DNA of 64,000 nucleotides from Methylobacterium durans (GCF_003173715.1 NZ_CP029550.1:4511501-4575500); one strand, 5' to 3'; shown: positions 9,364-18,464, counted from the first letter of the stretch. Made by a program: numbers and translations. Notes: a model not told the origin generated them from the sequence alone.

Positions 9364-9387
9364 CGGGCCGCCGATCCCGGCGGCCCG
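9364..9387 (+). terminator. GC-rich hairpin after lutH
   Basis: An inverted repeat GGGCCGCCG-ATCC-CGGCGGCCC with a 4-base loop lies about 100 bases after the lutH stop. It has no strong T-run after it, so it could be a weak terminator or an mRNA-stabilising stem between lutH and the next gene. Confidence 0.4.
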
Positions 9388-9411
9388 TTCCACATTCGGG
9401 AGAAGCGTCTG

Positions 9412-9783
9412 ATGCGGATATCCGCCCTGATTCCGGCCGTGCTGGCGGCCTCGACCCTCGCCACCTTCGCCGCCGGGCCGGCCCTCGCCACCCCCTGCGC
9501 CGAGGAGATCGCGACGCTCGAACGGCGTCTCGACAGCGCGGGCGCGGAGAAGGTGACCGGCAAGGAGCCCCCGGGCGGCCCGACCTCCTCCCATTCGGAC
9601 AAGGCGCTCGCCCAGCCGCCCGCGGGCAAGCCAAGCGATCCGAGCGTCCAGCCCAGCGCCTCCGGCGTGAAGGAGGCCCGCGACCTCGTTCAGAAGGCCA
9701 AGACCGAGGAGAAGGCCGGGAATGCGGACGGGTGCCGGGACACGATCATGAAGGCTAAGGAGAAGGCAGGCGCCCTTCCGTAA
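9412..9783 (+). CDS. Small exported protein downstream of lutH
   Basis: 123 residues; the signal peptide ends near GPALA, and the start at 9412 follows GGGAGAAG. The mature protein has one Cys at each end (ATPCAEEIATLERRL and NADGCRDTIMKAKEK), flanking a Pro/Ser/Gly-rich central linker. This is the layout of the 80-residue LutD with an inserted linker, and the C-terminal phrases of the two look alike, so they may be paralogues. In M. extorquens AM1 lanmodulin is encoded beside lutH; this protein has no EF-hand (no DxDxDG) and is not lanmodulin. A lanthanide role is inferred from location only. Confidence 0.75.
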   Translation: MRISALIPAVLAASTLATFAAGPALATPCAEEIATLERRLDSAGAEKVTGKEPPGGPTSSHSDKALAQPPAGKPSDPSVQPSASGVKEARDLVQKAKTEEKAGNADGCRDTIMKAKEKAGALP

Positions 9784-9792
9784 GTGGGCAGC

Positions 9793-9818
9793 GGCGCGGG
9801 AGGCTGTCTTCCCGCGCC
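9793..9818. terminator. Bidirectional hairpin between convergent genes
   Basis: A near-perfect stem GGCGCGGGA / TCCCGCGCC with an 8-base loop lies between the convergent ends of the gene at 9412-9783 and the sugar transferase at 9850-11376. There is no T-run, but the position fits a shared terminator. Confidence 0.5.
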
Positions 9819-9849
9819 TCGCTCCCGCACGTTTCGGGGAGTGCGCGCG

Positions 9850-11376
9850 TCAGTACGCGTTCTGCGTCCTGAACAGCGCGAAGGGCGTCGTCAGAAGGAT
9901 CTGCAGGTCTAGGAGGACCGACCAGTTCTCGATGTAATAGAGGTCGTGCTCGACCCGGCGCTGAAGTTTCTCGCTGGTGTCGGTCTCGCCCCGCCATCCG
10001 TTCACCTGGGCCCAGCCGGTGATGCCGGGCTTGACCCGATGGCGGGCGAAATAGCCATCCACGACCTGATCGTAGAGGGTGTTGGCGGCTTTCGCCTGGA
10101 GGGCGTGCGGGCGGGGGCCGACGAGCGAAAGGTCGCCCCTGATCACGTTCAGGAGCTGGGGCAGCTCGTCGAGGCTCGTCTTGCGGATGAAGCGGCCGAC
10201 CGGCGTCACCCGCGGATCGCCCCGGGTAACTTGCTTGGCCGCACCGAGATCGCACTGGTCGACATACATCGAGCGGAACTTGAAGACCTCGATCAGCTCG
10301 TTGTTGAAGCCGTGCCGCTTCTGCCGGAACAGGACCGGCCCCGGCGAGGTCAGCCGGACGGCGAGCGCGACCGCGAGCATCACGGGCGCCAGAAGGACGA
10401 GGAGGGCGAGCCCGACGACCCGGTCGAAGGCCGCCTTGACCACCACGTCCCAGTCCGCGATCGGCTTGTCGAACACATCGAGCACCGGCACCGAGCCGAT
10501 ATAGGAGTAGGAGCGGGGGCGCAGGCGCAGCTTCGTGGCATGCGCCGAGAGCCGGATGTCGATCGGCAGCACCCAGAGCTTGGCGAGCATCTGCAGGATG
10601 CGCCCCTCGGCAGAGATCGGCAGGGTGAAGACGATCAGGTCGAGGCGGGCGTTGCGGGCATAGGCGACGAGGTCGCTCACGGTGCCGAGCTTCGGGTAGC
10701 CCGCGACGACGTCCGAGGAGCGGTCGTCGTTGCGGTCGTCGAACACGCCGACGATGCGAATGCCGGTGTCGCCCTGGGCCTCGAGCGCGCGGATAAGGTC
10801 GACGGCCACGGGGCCACCCCCGACGATGGCGGTGCGCCGGTCGAAGCGTCCCATGCGCACCTGCGCGCTCACGACCTGCGTGAGCAGGAAGCGGCCGGCG
10901 AGGACGAGGAGGAGGCCACCCGAGAAATAGGCGGCGAGCCAGAGCCGGGAATAGTTGTCGGCGACCTTGGCGAGAACCATGCCGGCGGCGACGAGCAGGA
11001 AGGCGAGGGCCCAGCCCGCCGACAGCTTGAGAGCGGCCGGGAAGAAGGCGCGGAACGCCGCCATCCGGTAGGTGCCCGCCCCCTGGAACAGGGCCAGCGC
11101 GAGGGCCGAGACCGCCAGGATCGCGGCACCATAGGGCATCCCGAGCGGCACGAGCCCCCGCAGCATCGCCTGATGCAGGGCAAGACCGAGGCTGGCGATC
11201 AGGACGAACTCCGCGGCCCTGACGCAACCGGCGAGCACCACCGGGGATATCATCGGTTTGGACTGGGGCGCGGTCGCCTCCGCGGGCGGCCGGTGAGGCA
11301 TGTCGCCCGCTGCCACGGCCGCCACCTCGGGCTGACCGGCAACCTTCAGGAGATCGCGGACGTCGAAGGCACTCAT
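9850..11376 (-). CDS. Undecaprenyl-phosphate sugar phosphotransferase (WcaJ family)
   Basis: 508 residues. The N-terminal half has about five membrane segments (about 50-190), followed by a CoA/NAD-binding-like domain (AIVGGGPVAVDLIRALE and on). The C-terminal ~190 residues are the bacterial sugar transferase domain, with KAAFDRVVGLALLVLLAPVM, KFRSMYVDQCD, RKTSLDELPQLLNVI and SLVGPRPHA. Length and architecture are full. It loads the first sugar (usually glucose-1-P or galactose-1-P) onto undecaprenyl phosphate at the inner membrane to start a polysaccharide repeat unit. It is downstream of the GT4 gene on the same strand with an 81-base gap, consistent with one exopolysaccharide operon. Sugar specificity cannot be read. 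Confidence 0.9.
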   Translation of the reverse strand: MSAFDVRDLLKVAGQPEVAAVAAGDMPHRPPAEATAPQSKPMISPVVLAGCVRAAEFVLIASLGLALHQAMLRGLVPLGMPYGAAILAVSALALALFQGAGTYRMAAFRAFFPAALKLSAGWALAFLLVAAGMVLAKVADNYSRLWLAAYFSGGLLLVLAGRFLLTQVVSAQVRMGRFDRRTAIVGGGPVAVDLIRALEAQGDTGIRIVGVFDDRNDDRSSDVVAGYPKLGTVSDLVAYARNARLDLIVFTLPISAEGRILQMLAKLWVLPIDIRLSAHATKLRLRPRSYSYIGSVPVLDVFDKPIADWDVVVKAAFDRVVGLALLVLLAPVMLAVALAVRLTSPGPVLFRQKRHGFNNELIEVFKFRSMYVDQCDLGAAKQVTRGDPRVTPVGRFIRKTSLDELPQLLNVIRGDLSLVGPRPHALQAKAANTLYDQVVDGYFARHRVKPGITGWAQVNGWRGETDTSEKLQRRVEHDLYYIENWSVLLDLQILLTTPFALFRTQNAY

Positions 11377-11457
11377 CGGACACTCAGCCCCTGGCTGCCG
11401 TCTGTCGCGGCCGTGCTTTGGTCCAGCCTAGGGTTGCACAACCGCATCTCGAAAAGC

Positions 11458-12693
11458 TTAAAGCCCAGATCGGACGCGGACCGTGCCCGGCGTCGCGCCC
11501 GCACGCGATGCCGCCTCGTCAAGGCGGCGGGCGCGGAAGGCGGCGGCGTAGCCGGAGAGCACGTCGGCCCCCATCCGCTCCATGGAGAAGCGGAGACGCA
11601 CGGAGGCGCTCAGTGCGGCGAAGCGGCTGCGCCGGGTCTCGGGCGCCTCGTCGAGAACGCGGGCGATCGCGGCCGTGAGGGCCGATGCATCGCGGGGCGG
11701 CACCAGATCGTCCGCGGCCGTGCCGAAGATCTCCGGGATGCCGCCGACATTCGTCGCGACGAGTGGCTGGGCCGCCGCCGCGGCCTCCAGAACCACATAG
11801 GGCAACGACTCGGCGAAGGAGGGCACCACCATGATGCGGCCGCGGGCGAGAACCGGCCGGATGGGCTGAGCGGGCTCGAAGGCGACGGCGTCCGCGAGTC
11901 CGAGGGTGCGAACCTGTCCGGCGAGACTCTCGGCGTCCGGGCCCGATCCCACCATAAGGAGTCGCACCGGCCGCCCCTCCGCACGCAATCGCGCCAGCGC
12001 CTGCAACAGGACGGGCAGGCCCTTGGCGTCCCGCAACTCGCCAACGTAGAGGAGGTCGAAGGGGTCGGAGGCCGGCTCGACGGGCGCGAACTCGGACGCC
12101 GCGATGCCGTTGTGGACGATCCGGGTGAGGCCCGCCGCGGTGCCGACATAGGCACGGTGGCGCTGCGCGACGTATTCGCTCTCGAACAGGAACACGTCGG
12201 TGCGCCGCGCGAGCACGCCCTCGGCCGCCATGTAGAGCCGGTGCATCGGTGTGCCGGGCCGATAATTATAGCTGCCGCCGTGCGGCGTGTAGGCGCGGAT
12301 GACCGGAGCCTGACCCGGGATGGGGCAGAGCCGGGCGTAGGCGCCCCCCTTCGCGCCGTGTCCGTGCAGCACGTCGGCGCCGACCGCGCGGGCGCGCCGC
12401 GCCACCGCCAGCAGCGCGGCGGCATCGGAGAGGTGCGGGTTGCGGCGCATCGGCACCCGCGTCACCCCGAGCGCGAGACAGGGGGCGAGGTCGGCAAGGG
12501 CGGCCTCGGCCCGCGCGCCGCCGGTCGTCGCGTCGCAGACGATGCCGACCTGATGCCCGGAAGCGGCCTGCAATCGGGTGAGATCGACGACGTGCCGGAA
12601 CAGCCCGCCGACCGGGGCGCGGAAGACGTGCAGGATCCGGTGCGGCTGGGCGGGCAGGAGCAGGGGGGCGGAGGGGGCGAGCACGGACGGCAT
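11458..12693 (-). CDS. Glycosyltransferase family 4
   Basis: 411 residues with the GT-B architecture of GT4 enzymes. The N-terminal acceptor half begins RILHVFRAPVGGLFRHVVDL (glycine-rich loop and His), and the C-terminal donor half has FDLLYVGELRDAKGLPVLL, a ...PSFAESLPYVVLEAAAAAQPLVATNVGGIPEI block with the conserved Glu pair of the E-x7-E motif, and DLVPPRDASALTAAI. It should add a sugar from an NDP-sugar to the growing lipid-linked exopolysaccharide unit in the cytoplasm. The start is an ATG at 12693. It precedes the WcaJ-like gene on the same strand. Donor and linkage are unknown. Confidence 0.88.
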   Translation of the reverse strand: MPSVLAPSAPLLLPAQPHRILHVFRAPVGGLFRHVVDLTRLQAASGHQVGIVCDATTGGARAEAALADLAPCLALGVTRVPMRRNPHLSDAAALLAVARRARAVGADVLHGHGAKGGAYARLCPIPGQAPVIRAYTPHGGSYNYRPGTPMHRLYMAAEGVLARRTDVFLFESEYVAQRHRAYVGTAAGLTRIVHNGIAASEFAPVEPASDPFDLLYVGELRDAKGLPVLLQALARLRAEGRPVRLLMVGSGPDAESLAGQVRTLGLADAVAFEPAQPIRPVLARGRIMVVPSFAESLPYVVLEAAAAAQPLVATNVGGIPEIFGTAADDLVPPRDASALTAAIARVLDEAPETRRSRFAALSASVRLRFSMERMGADVLSGYAAAFRARRLDEAASRAGATPGTVRVRSGL

Positions 12694-13001
12694 CTCCGAG
12701 GACGGCGCGGAACCGGCTCGGAGGCTAGGACTCGACCCTTGCGCGGCGGGTTAAGGATCCGGCGGCGGGACATCCGACGCGGCGACGATCTGCGCGCAGG
12801 GTTAGGGCCGGGATAAGGAAATGGCGCAGTTTGCGCCGATCCGGCGAAGGCGAGGCGGACCTGTCGATCACACGGGCTCCGGGGGAGCCTCGGCGTCGAG
12901 GCGGTCCGGCACCGGCCGGGGAGCGTCCGGCATTCGCATCCCGCCCCCGTTGGGACGCACGCCTTCCGGACCGGCGGGCACGAGCGCTGCCGCGGACCGC
13001 C
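12694..13001. other. Intergenic region, no gene seen
   Basis: A 308-base gap between two leftward exopolysaccharide genes. Reading frames here have no start/Shine-Dalgarno pairing and no family resemblance. It probably holds the promoter of the glycosyltransferase gene, but no clear -35/-10 pair stands out. Confidence 0.4.
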
Positions 13002-13574
13002 TCAGAAGAAGCGCTCCTTGACCATGATCGTGTCGCCCGGTCGCACCGGATAGGTCATCGGCACGATACCGGAGACGAGGCCGCCCGGGCCTTCGCGGGT
13101 CAGCACGGCGTAGTCGCGGGCCGCGCGTGGTCCGAAGCCCGCCGCGATGGCCACTGCCGTCTCCACCGTCATTTCGTTGACGTAGGGATACTGGCCCGAG
13201 GTCGTCACCTCGCCGAGGATGTAGAACGGCCTGTAAGCGTCGACCTCGACCGTCACGTGGGGTTCGCGCACGAAGCCCGCCGCCAGCTTGCCCTCGATGG
13301 TGCGCGCGGCCGCCGCGGTCGTCTGCCCGCCGATCGCTACCGTGCCGATCAGCGGCATGGCGATGCGGCCGGCGCCGTCGACCGCGTAGATGTTCGAGAG
13401 GTTGTCCTGGCCGAACACGATCACGCGCAGACGGTCGCCCGCCGACAGGGTGTAGCGCGCGCCGATAGACCCCGTGCCGGTCGCATCGAGCTGCTCTGTC
13501 CGGAAGTCCGGGCGCAGGCAGCCGCCCAACGCGAGGCTGGAAGTGAGAGCTAGAAGGAGTGCGCGCCGGTTCAT
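13002..13574 (-). CDS. Wza-like polysaccharide export lipoprotein
   Basis: 190 residues with a lipoprotein signal (LTSSLALGGC, lipobox Cys at about residue 19). The mature protein has the poly-export domain (YTLSAGDRLRVIVFGQDNLS and VDGAGRIAMPLIGTVAIGGQ) and a SLBB-type domain (VTVEVDAYRPFYILGEVTTS and GQYPYVNEMTVETAVAIAAG). At under 200 residues it is a short exporter of the kind seen in alphaproteobacteria, lacking the long C-terminal barrel helix of E. coli Wza. It should form the outer-membrane/periplasmic part of the export channel and work with the Wzz/GumC-like protein encoded divergently at 13726. Confidence 0.88.
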   Translation of the reverse strand: MNRRALLLALTSSLALGGCLRPDFRTEQLDATGTGSIGARYTLSAGDRLRVIVFGQDNLSNIYAVDGAGRIAMPLIGTVAIGGQTTAAAARTIEGKLAAGFVREPHVTVEVDAYRPFYILGEVTTSGQYPYVNEMTVETAVAIAAGFGPRAARDYAVLTREGPGGLVSGIVPMTYPVRPGDTIMVKERFF

Positions 13575-13725
13575 CGACCCATGCCGCCGTGATTGTGCTC
13601 AACGGCGACGGTGTAGGCGGATATGGTTAATGAAGGCTGACGTCCCGGAAGGACGCAGCCACGACGGCTTCGGCCTTAACCCCTGATCAATCTTAACGGT
13701 TTCTACTGCGCCCTGATCCGATCCC

Positions 13726-16005
13726 GTGCAGCGGACACCGAAGACCTTGCGTACCGATCGTTCCACGCTCCGTGCCGTCCCCGAGGCCGGGCGCACAGCG
13801 CAAGCCGGCCCGCCGCCGGAGGGGCTCGCCCTGTCGCAGGTCGGTGGCGTCCTGCGCCGGTCCTGGCTCTGGATCGCCCTGCCGACCATCGCTGCCGGAG
13901 CGGCGGCCGTCGCCTTCGTTCAGGTCGTGCCGCCCCGCTACACCGGTGAGGCCAAGCTCCTCCTGGAGAGCCGCGAGGCCGGCTTCGCCCGTACGGCCCA
14001 GGAGCGGACCGACCAGCCCCAGCCCATCGACGAGCAGGCAGTGGCGAGTCAGGCGCAAGTCGTGATGTCGCGCGATCTCGCCCGCGAGGCGATCCGGCGG
14101 CTGAAGCTCGTCGGCAACCCGGAATTCGACCCGAGCGTCGATGGGCTCGGCCCGGTGCAGCGCGCATTGATGCTCGTCGGACTCGCCCAGAACCCGCTGG
14201 AGCGCCCCTCCGAGGACCGGGTGCTCGACGCCTATTTCGAGCGGCTCCTCGTCTATCCGGCCGGCAAGTCGCGGATCCTCAGTGTCGAGTTCCGCTCGAA
14301 GGATCCGGCGCTCGCAGCGCAGGGCGCCAACACCATCTCGGAACTCTACATCGCCTCGCTGGAGGCCGCGAAGGTCGACACCGCCCGCTACGCTTCGACC
14401 TGGCTCGGCGGCAACATCGAGACCCTGCGCAGCCGGGTGGCCGAAGCGGAGGCGAAGGTCGAAGCCTTCCGGGCCAAGAACGGGCTCGTGGCGGCGGGCG
14501 GCATTGCCGGCCAGCCGCTGAGCGGGCAGCAACTCGCCGAATTGTCGAGCCAGCTCTCGCACGCCCGCACCCTCAAGGCGGACCTTGATGGGCGCGTGAA
14601 GCTCATCCGCGAGATGATCAAGGACGGACGCGCCTTCGAGATCCCGGATGTCGCCAACAACGACTTGATCCGTCGCGTCGTCGAGAGCCGCATCACCCTG
14701 CGAGCGCAACTCGCCCTTGAGTCGCGCACGCTCCTCCCGGCTCATCCGCGCATCAAGGAGCTGACCGCGCAGGTCGCCGACCTCGACGGGCAGATCAAGT
14801 CCGCGGCCGAGCGGATCGGGCGGACGCTGGAGAACGACGCCAAGATCGCGGGGGCCCGCGTCGAGAGCCTTCAGGCGACGGTCGAGGGACAGCGGGACGT
14901 CGTCGTGAAGGGCAATTCGAGCGAGGTTCAGCTGAGGGCACTGGAGCGTGAGGCCAAGGCCCAGCGCGAGCAGCTCGAATCCTATCTTTCCCGCTACCGC
15001 GAGGCTGCGGCCCGCGATGCGGAGAGCGCGAGCCCGGCCGATGTGCGCATCGTCTCGCGGGCGGTCGTTCCGGAGCTACCGTCCTTCCCCAAGAAGCTGC
15101 CGATCGTCGGACTCGCAATGCTGTTCGCCTTTCTGTTCTCGGCGGGCGCGGTGATCGCGCGGCGCCTGCTCGCCAACCCGGGCGGCGCACCTCCGGCGGA
15201 AGCGGGGCGGTCCGACGGGAGCGAGGCGGCAGCGACCCGGCCGGAGCCCGCGCGCTTCACCTTCCCCGAAGCCGCTCCGCCGGCCTCTTGGCCGCCGCTC
15301 GCGCAGGCGACCGTCGGACCGGCGCCCGCGAGCGGCCCGGACAAGCCGACCCACCCGCGCGCGGAAACGGGCGCTCCGTTCGACCTCGGCCTCCTGATCG
15401 ACCGCCTCGGTGCACAGGCTCGGGGCGAGGGCGGCCGTACCATCCTCGTCGTCGAGACCGAGACCGCAATGCGCGGCTCGGGGCGGCGTGCCCCGAAAGG
15501 GCTCGCCGAGACCCTGGCGGACACCCTGGCCGGCGGCGCCCGGGTTCTCGCGGTCGATCTCGATGGTCCGGCCAGCGGGCCGGACGAGCCGGGACTGACC
15601 GATCTCGTCGCCGGCGACGCCGCCTTCCTGGACGTGATCCAGCCCGTGCCGGGCTCTCGTCTCCACCGGGTCGCCCACGGATTCGTCGAGGGCGAGGTGC
15701 TGCTCGAAGAGCCGCAGGCACTCGCCATCTCCCTCGACGCGATGGCGGAGGCCTACGACTGGGTCGTGTGCAGCCAGCGCTTCCGGCCCGGGGAGGCGTC
15801 CCGGGCCCTCCTTGCGGAGGTCGCCGGACGGATGGACAGCGTCGTCATCGCCTCGAACGCATCGGCCGACGATGTTGACCTCGTCGCCCTGTACGGGATC
15901 GCGGAGGATGCGGGTGCGGGCCAGGTTCTGGTCGCGCAGGACAAGGTCGCGACCGCCGCCGAGGCGCTGGACCATGACATGCCGCTGCGCCTCTCGGCGG
16001 CTTGA
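13726..16005 (+). CDS. Wzz/GumC-type chain-length determinant with degenerate BY-kinase domain
   Basis: 759 residues from a GTG with only a weak ribosome site, so the exact start is uncertain. Order: cytoplasmic N-terminus, first membrane segment (about 45-65), Wzz domain (YTGEAKLLLESREA) with long periplasmic coiled coils (about 200-430), second membrane segment (about 455-480, KKLPIVGLAMLFAFLFSAG), a Pro/Ala-rich linker, and a CpsD/BY-kinase-like C-terminal domain (about 560-759). In that last domain the Walker A region reads RTILVVETETAMRGSGRR, lacking the GK[ST][ST] core, while the Walker A'-like VLAVDLDGPASG is kept. It should control polysaccharide length and export; the kinase half is probably inactive. 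Confidence 0.85.
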   Translation: MQRTPKTLRTDRSTLRAVPEAGRTAQAGPPPEGLALSQVGGVLRRSWLWIALPTIAAGAAAVAFVQVVPPRYTGEAKLLLESREAGFARTAQERTDQPQPIDEQAVASQAQVVMSRDLAREAIRRLKLVGNPEFDPSVDGLGPVQRALMLVGLAQNPLERPSEDRVLDAYFERLLVYPAGKSRILSVEFRSKDPALAAQGANTISELYIASLEAAKVDTARYASTWLGGNIETLRSRVAEAEAKVEAFRAKNGLVAAGGIAGQPLSGQQLAELSSQLSHARTLKADLDGRVKLIREMIKDGRAFEIPDVANNDLIRRVVESRITLRAQLALESRTLLPAHPRIKELTAQVADLDGQIKSAAERIGRTLENDAKIAGARVESLQATVEGQRDVVVKGNSSEVQLRALEREAKAQREQLESYLSRYREAAARDAESASPADVRIVSRAVVPELPSFPKKLPIVGLAMLFAFLFSAGAVIARRLLANPGGAPPAEAGRSDGSEAAATRPEPARFTFPEAAPPASWPPLAQATVGPAPASGPDKPTHPRAETGAPFDLGLLIDRLGAQARGEGGRTILVVETETAMRGSGRRAPKGLAETLADTLAGGARVLAVDLDGPASGPDEPGLTDLVAGDAAFLDVIQPVPGSRLHRVAHGFVEGEVLLEEPQALAISLDAMAEAYDWVVCSQRFRPGEASRALLAEVAGRMDSVVIASNASADDVDLVALYGIAEDAGAGQVLVAQDKVATAAEALDHDMPLRLSAA

Positions 16006-16014
16006 GCCGGACCG

Positions 16015-17220
16015 TCAGGTGGCGGGGCGCAGGCGCCGCAGGCGCTGAGCCAGAGCCCAGAGGCGCGGGTCGCGCTTGATGCGCGCCCGCAGGCGGGTGG
16101 CGGCGCCGGCCGCGACGCCGTAGAGGCGGCCCCGCGCGCTCACCGGCAGGACGAACTCGGCGAGCTCGATCGTCTCGTCGCAGATGCTCGATTTGTAGCG
16201 CGCTTTTCCCACCCCGAGGTCGAAGGCGCGGCGCCCGCGCTCTGCCTGATCGCGCACGAGATGGTGCAGCAGGAGATCGCCGGGGCTGAAGCGGGAGACG
16301 TCCGCCGCCCCGTCGAAAGCCGTCATCATGCCGCTGAAGCGGCCGCAATCCACGGCGCCCCCGAAGGTCGCGAGGACCCGCCCGGTCTCCCGGGCGACCA
16401 GGGCGTGGATCTCGATTGCGGGCGTGCCCGCACCCGGATCGGCCGCTGCGGCGAGGAAGCTCCGAATGGATTCGTCGGCGTAAGGATCCGCGATGCAGAG
16501 GCTCGCGAAGCGGGCGGCCTTATGGGCAAAGAAGGCGCCGAGGTAGGAATCCATCTCGGCTCTCGTCTCCGCCCGCCGATAGTCAAGCGGGCCGACCGCC
16601 TCGATCAGGCGCTTCTCCTTCGAACGCAGTTTCTTGCGGGCATCCGCGCTGAAGGCGCGCCGCAGGGTTGCCTCGGAGTCGGGCCCCAGCATCAGGCCGT
16701 AGGCGTCGTTCGCGCCCGGTCGCGCCCCGATCGCGAGCGGGTTGACGGCGCCGTCCCAGGTCCGCGGCTGGTGCGTCAGGAGGTAGAGATCGATGCCGGC
16801 CTTCGGCGCGACGCGCACGAGGAGATCGACGAGATCTTCGTGCCGGATCGCGGTCGCCTCCCGGCTCGCGAAGAGGGGCAGGTGATAGTTCGCGTGGGTG
16901 CCGCCGACGACGCGCGCGACCCGCACGCCTCGCTCTCGGCGAATGGCGAGCGGCATCAGGAGGCGCGGCCACCCGCTCGCGTCGCGCAGGACGACGACGC
17001 GGAGCGGCCCCGCCGCGGCGCCCTTGCGCAGGAAGGCGGCCACCCAGTCGAAGCGCTGGTAGGGCGTGCCGAGGCAGTCGGGACCGCTCTCCAGTTTCCG
17101 CCAGATCGCCTCGACGGCACCGAGATCGGACCAGACTTCCGCCCGCATGCCCCCGTGTGCTCCTTGCACGCCCTCTGCGACCAGGGATGCTCCGGACCAG
17201 TCCTGGACGAGAACCGACAT
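16015..17220 (-). CDS. GNAT-fold acyltransferase, CelD/BioF2-like
   Basis: 401 residues. The protein has the duplicated-GNAT architecture of the CelD/FemAB-related acetyltransferases associated with cellulose and exopolysaccharide loci: an N-terminal half with CLGTPYQRFDWVAAFLRKG and PLRVVVLRDASGWPRLLMPL, and a C-terminal half with ATFGGAVDCGRFSGMMTAFD and FDLGVGKARYKSSICDETIE (the DFG-like F-D-x-x-G-x-x-x-Y-K motif of this family). It probably acylates an exopolysaccharide sugar or a lipid-linked intermediate in the cytoplasm. It converges on the Wzz-like gene (9-base gap) and is divergent from the deacetylase at 17322. The substrate is unknown. Confidence 0.82.
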   Translation of the reverse strand: MSVLVQDWSGASLVAEGVQGAHGGMRAEVWSDLGAVEAIWRKLESGPDCLGTPYQRFDWVAAFLRKGAAAGPLRVVVLRDASGWPRLLMPLAIRRERGVRVARVVGGTHANYHLPLFASREATAIRHEDLVDLLVRVAPKAGIDLYLLTHQPRTWDGAVNPLAIGARPGANDAYGLMLGPDSEATLRRAFSADARKKLRSKEKRLIEAVGPLDYRRAETRAEMDSYLGAFFAHKAARFASLCIADPYADESIRSFLAAAADPGAGTPAIEIHALVARETGRVLATFGGAVDCGRFSGMMTAFDGAADVSRFSPGDLLLHHLVRDQAERGRRAFDLGVGKARYKSSICDETIELAEFVLPVSARGRLYGVAAGAATRLRARIKRDPRLWALAQRLRRLRPAT

Positions 17221-17321
17221 CGGCCGAACTCTCCCGCAGCGCCGCCCGTGGGCGCCAGATCGGGTACATTTAGGGGGCCCTGTCCTAAGGCCGGGTGTCG
17301 CTGCGCCTGTGACCTGCTGGT

Positions 17322-18458
17322 GTGGGTAACGAAACCTTGTCGGTCCTCGGGTTAGAGGTCACGGAACCGCCCCGAGCGGCGCCGGGAGGCCCTCCCTTGC
17401 TCTCTCCACGCAATCGCCGTCGCCTGTTCGAGGCCGGATTCCGCGTCGTCTCCGGCCTCGCGGCCGACCGCTGGCTGGAGCCGGCGGCCCGGGGGCGTGG
17501 TCTGATCCTGACCTTTCACCACGTCACGCCCGATGCACCCGGTCCCTTCGCACCGAACCGCCTCCTCAGCATCACGCCGGGCTTTCTCGACCGGACCCTG
17601 ACGGCTCTGCGCGAGCGGGGTTTCTCCATCGTTCCCCTCGACGAGGTGCCGGAGCGCCTGACCCGGGCCGGCCAGAAGCCCTTCGCCGCCCTCACCTTCG
17701 ACGATGGCTACCGCGACAACGCGATCCACGCGGCGCCGGTGCTCGCCCGCCATCGCGCGCCCTGGACGCTGTTCGTGACAAGCGATTTCGCCGACCAGCG
17801 GGGCCGGCTCTGGTGGCTCGAACTGGAGCGGGCAATCCGACGTCTCGACCGGGTCCGGGTCGCGAGCGGGGAGGGGGCCGGCATCGACCTTCCGGCCCGC
17901 ACCGCATCCGAGAAGACAGCCGCATTCGAGGCGGTCTACCGGGCGTTGCGAACGGGGTCGGAGGATCGGCTCCTGAGCGTCGTCGCGGATCTCTGCGACC
18001 GGGCCGGCGTCCGGGCCGGCAGCATCGCGGCGGAGCTCTGCCTCGACTGGAGCGAATTGCGGGATCTGTCCCGCGCCCCCGCCGTGACGATCGGGGCGCA
18101 TACGCGCTCGCACCCGATGCTCGCCAAGCACGACAGGGACGTCGCCGGCGCCGAGATCGCGGAAGGCCGCGCCCGCATTGAAGCGGCACTCGCGCGCCCC
18201 GTGCGCCATCTCTCCTACCCGGTGGGAGACCGGACTTCGGCGGGGCCGCGGGATTTCGCGTTGGCGCGCGATCTCGGTTTCGCCACGGCGGTGACGACGC
18301 GGCCGGGGCATCTGTTCGCGCAGCATGCCGACCACCTGCACGCCCTGCCGCGGGTTTCGGTCAACGGCTGTCACCAATCGCGGGCCGCCCTGAACGGCCT
18401 CCTCTCGGGCGTGCCGTTCCTCGCCTGGAATCGCGGCCGGCGCCTCGACGTCTCCTGA
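17322..18458 (+). CDS. Polysaccharide deacetylase (NodB-type)
   Basis: 378 residues from a GTG; a TTG at 17397 is an alternative start that trims the poorly structured N-terminus. The NodB homology domain starts with LILTFHHVTPDAPG, followed by FAALTFDDGYRDNAIHAAPV, which holds the catalytic/metal Asp-Asp pair (about residues 125-126). The metal-binding His pair is in IGAHTRSHPMLAKHD, and HLSYPVGDRTSAGPRDF forms the last catalytic block. It should remove acetyl groups from N- or O-acetylated exopolysaccharide. There is no clear signal peptide, so it may act in the cytoplasm or be anchored. It belongs to the exopolysaccharide locus by location. Confidence 0.85.
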   Translation: MGNETLSVLGLEVTEPPRAAPGGPPLLSPRNRRRLFEAGFRVVSGLAADRWLEPAARGRGLILTFHHVTPDAPGPFAPNRLLSITPGFLDRTLTALRERGFSIVPLDEVPERLTRAGQKPFAALTFDDGYRDNAIHAAPVLARHRAPWTLFVTSDFADQRGRLWWLELERAIRRLDRVRVASGEGAGIDLPARTASEKTAAFEAVYRALRTGSEDRLLSVVADLCDRAGVRAGSIAAELCLDWSELRDLSRAPAVTIGAHTRSHPMLAKHDRDVAGAEIAEGRARIEAALARPVRHLSYPVGDRTSAGPRDFALARDLGFATAVTTRPGHLFAQHADHLHALPRVSVNGCHQSRAALNGLLSGVPFLAWNRGRRLDVS

Positions 18459-18464
18459 CGCGCC

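Noticed and set aside
9946..12816. 956-codon rightward frame opposite the sugar transferase and GT4 genes
   Set aside because: Composition-driven shadow; the minus strand has two full-length known families.
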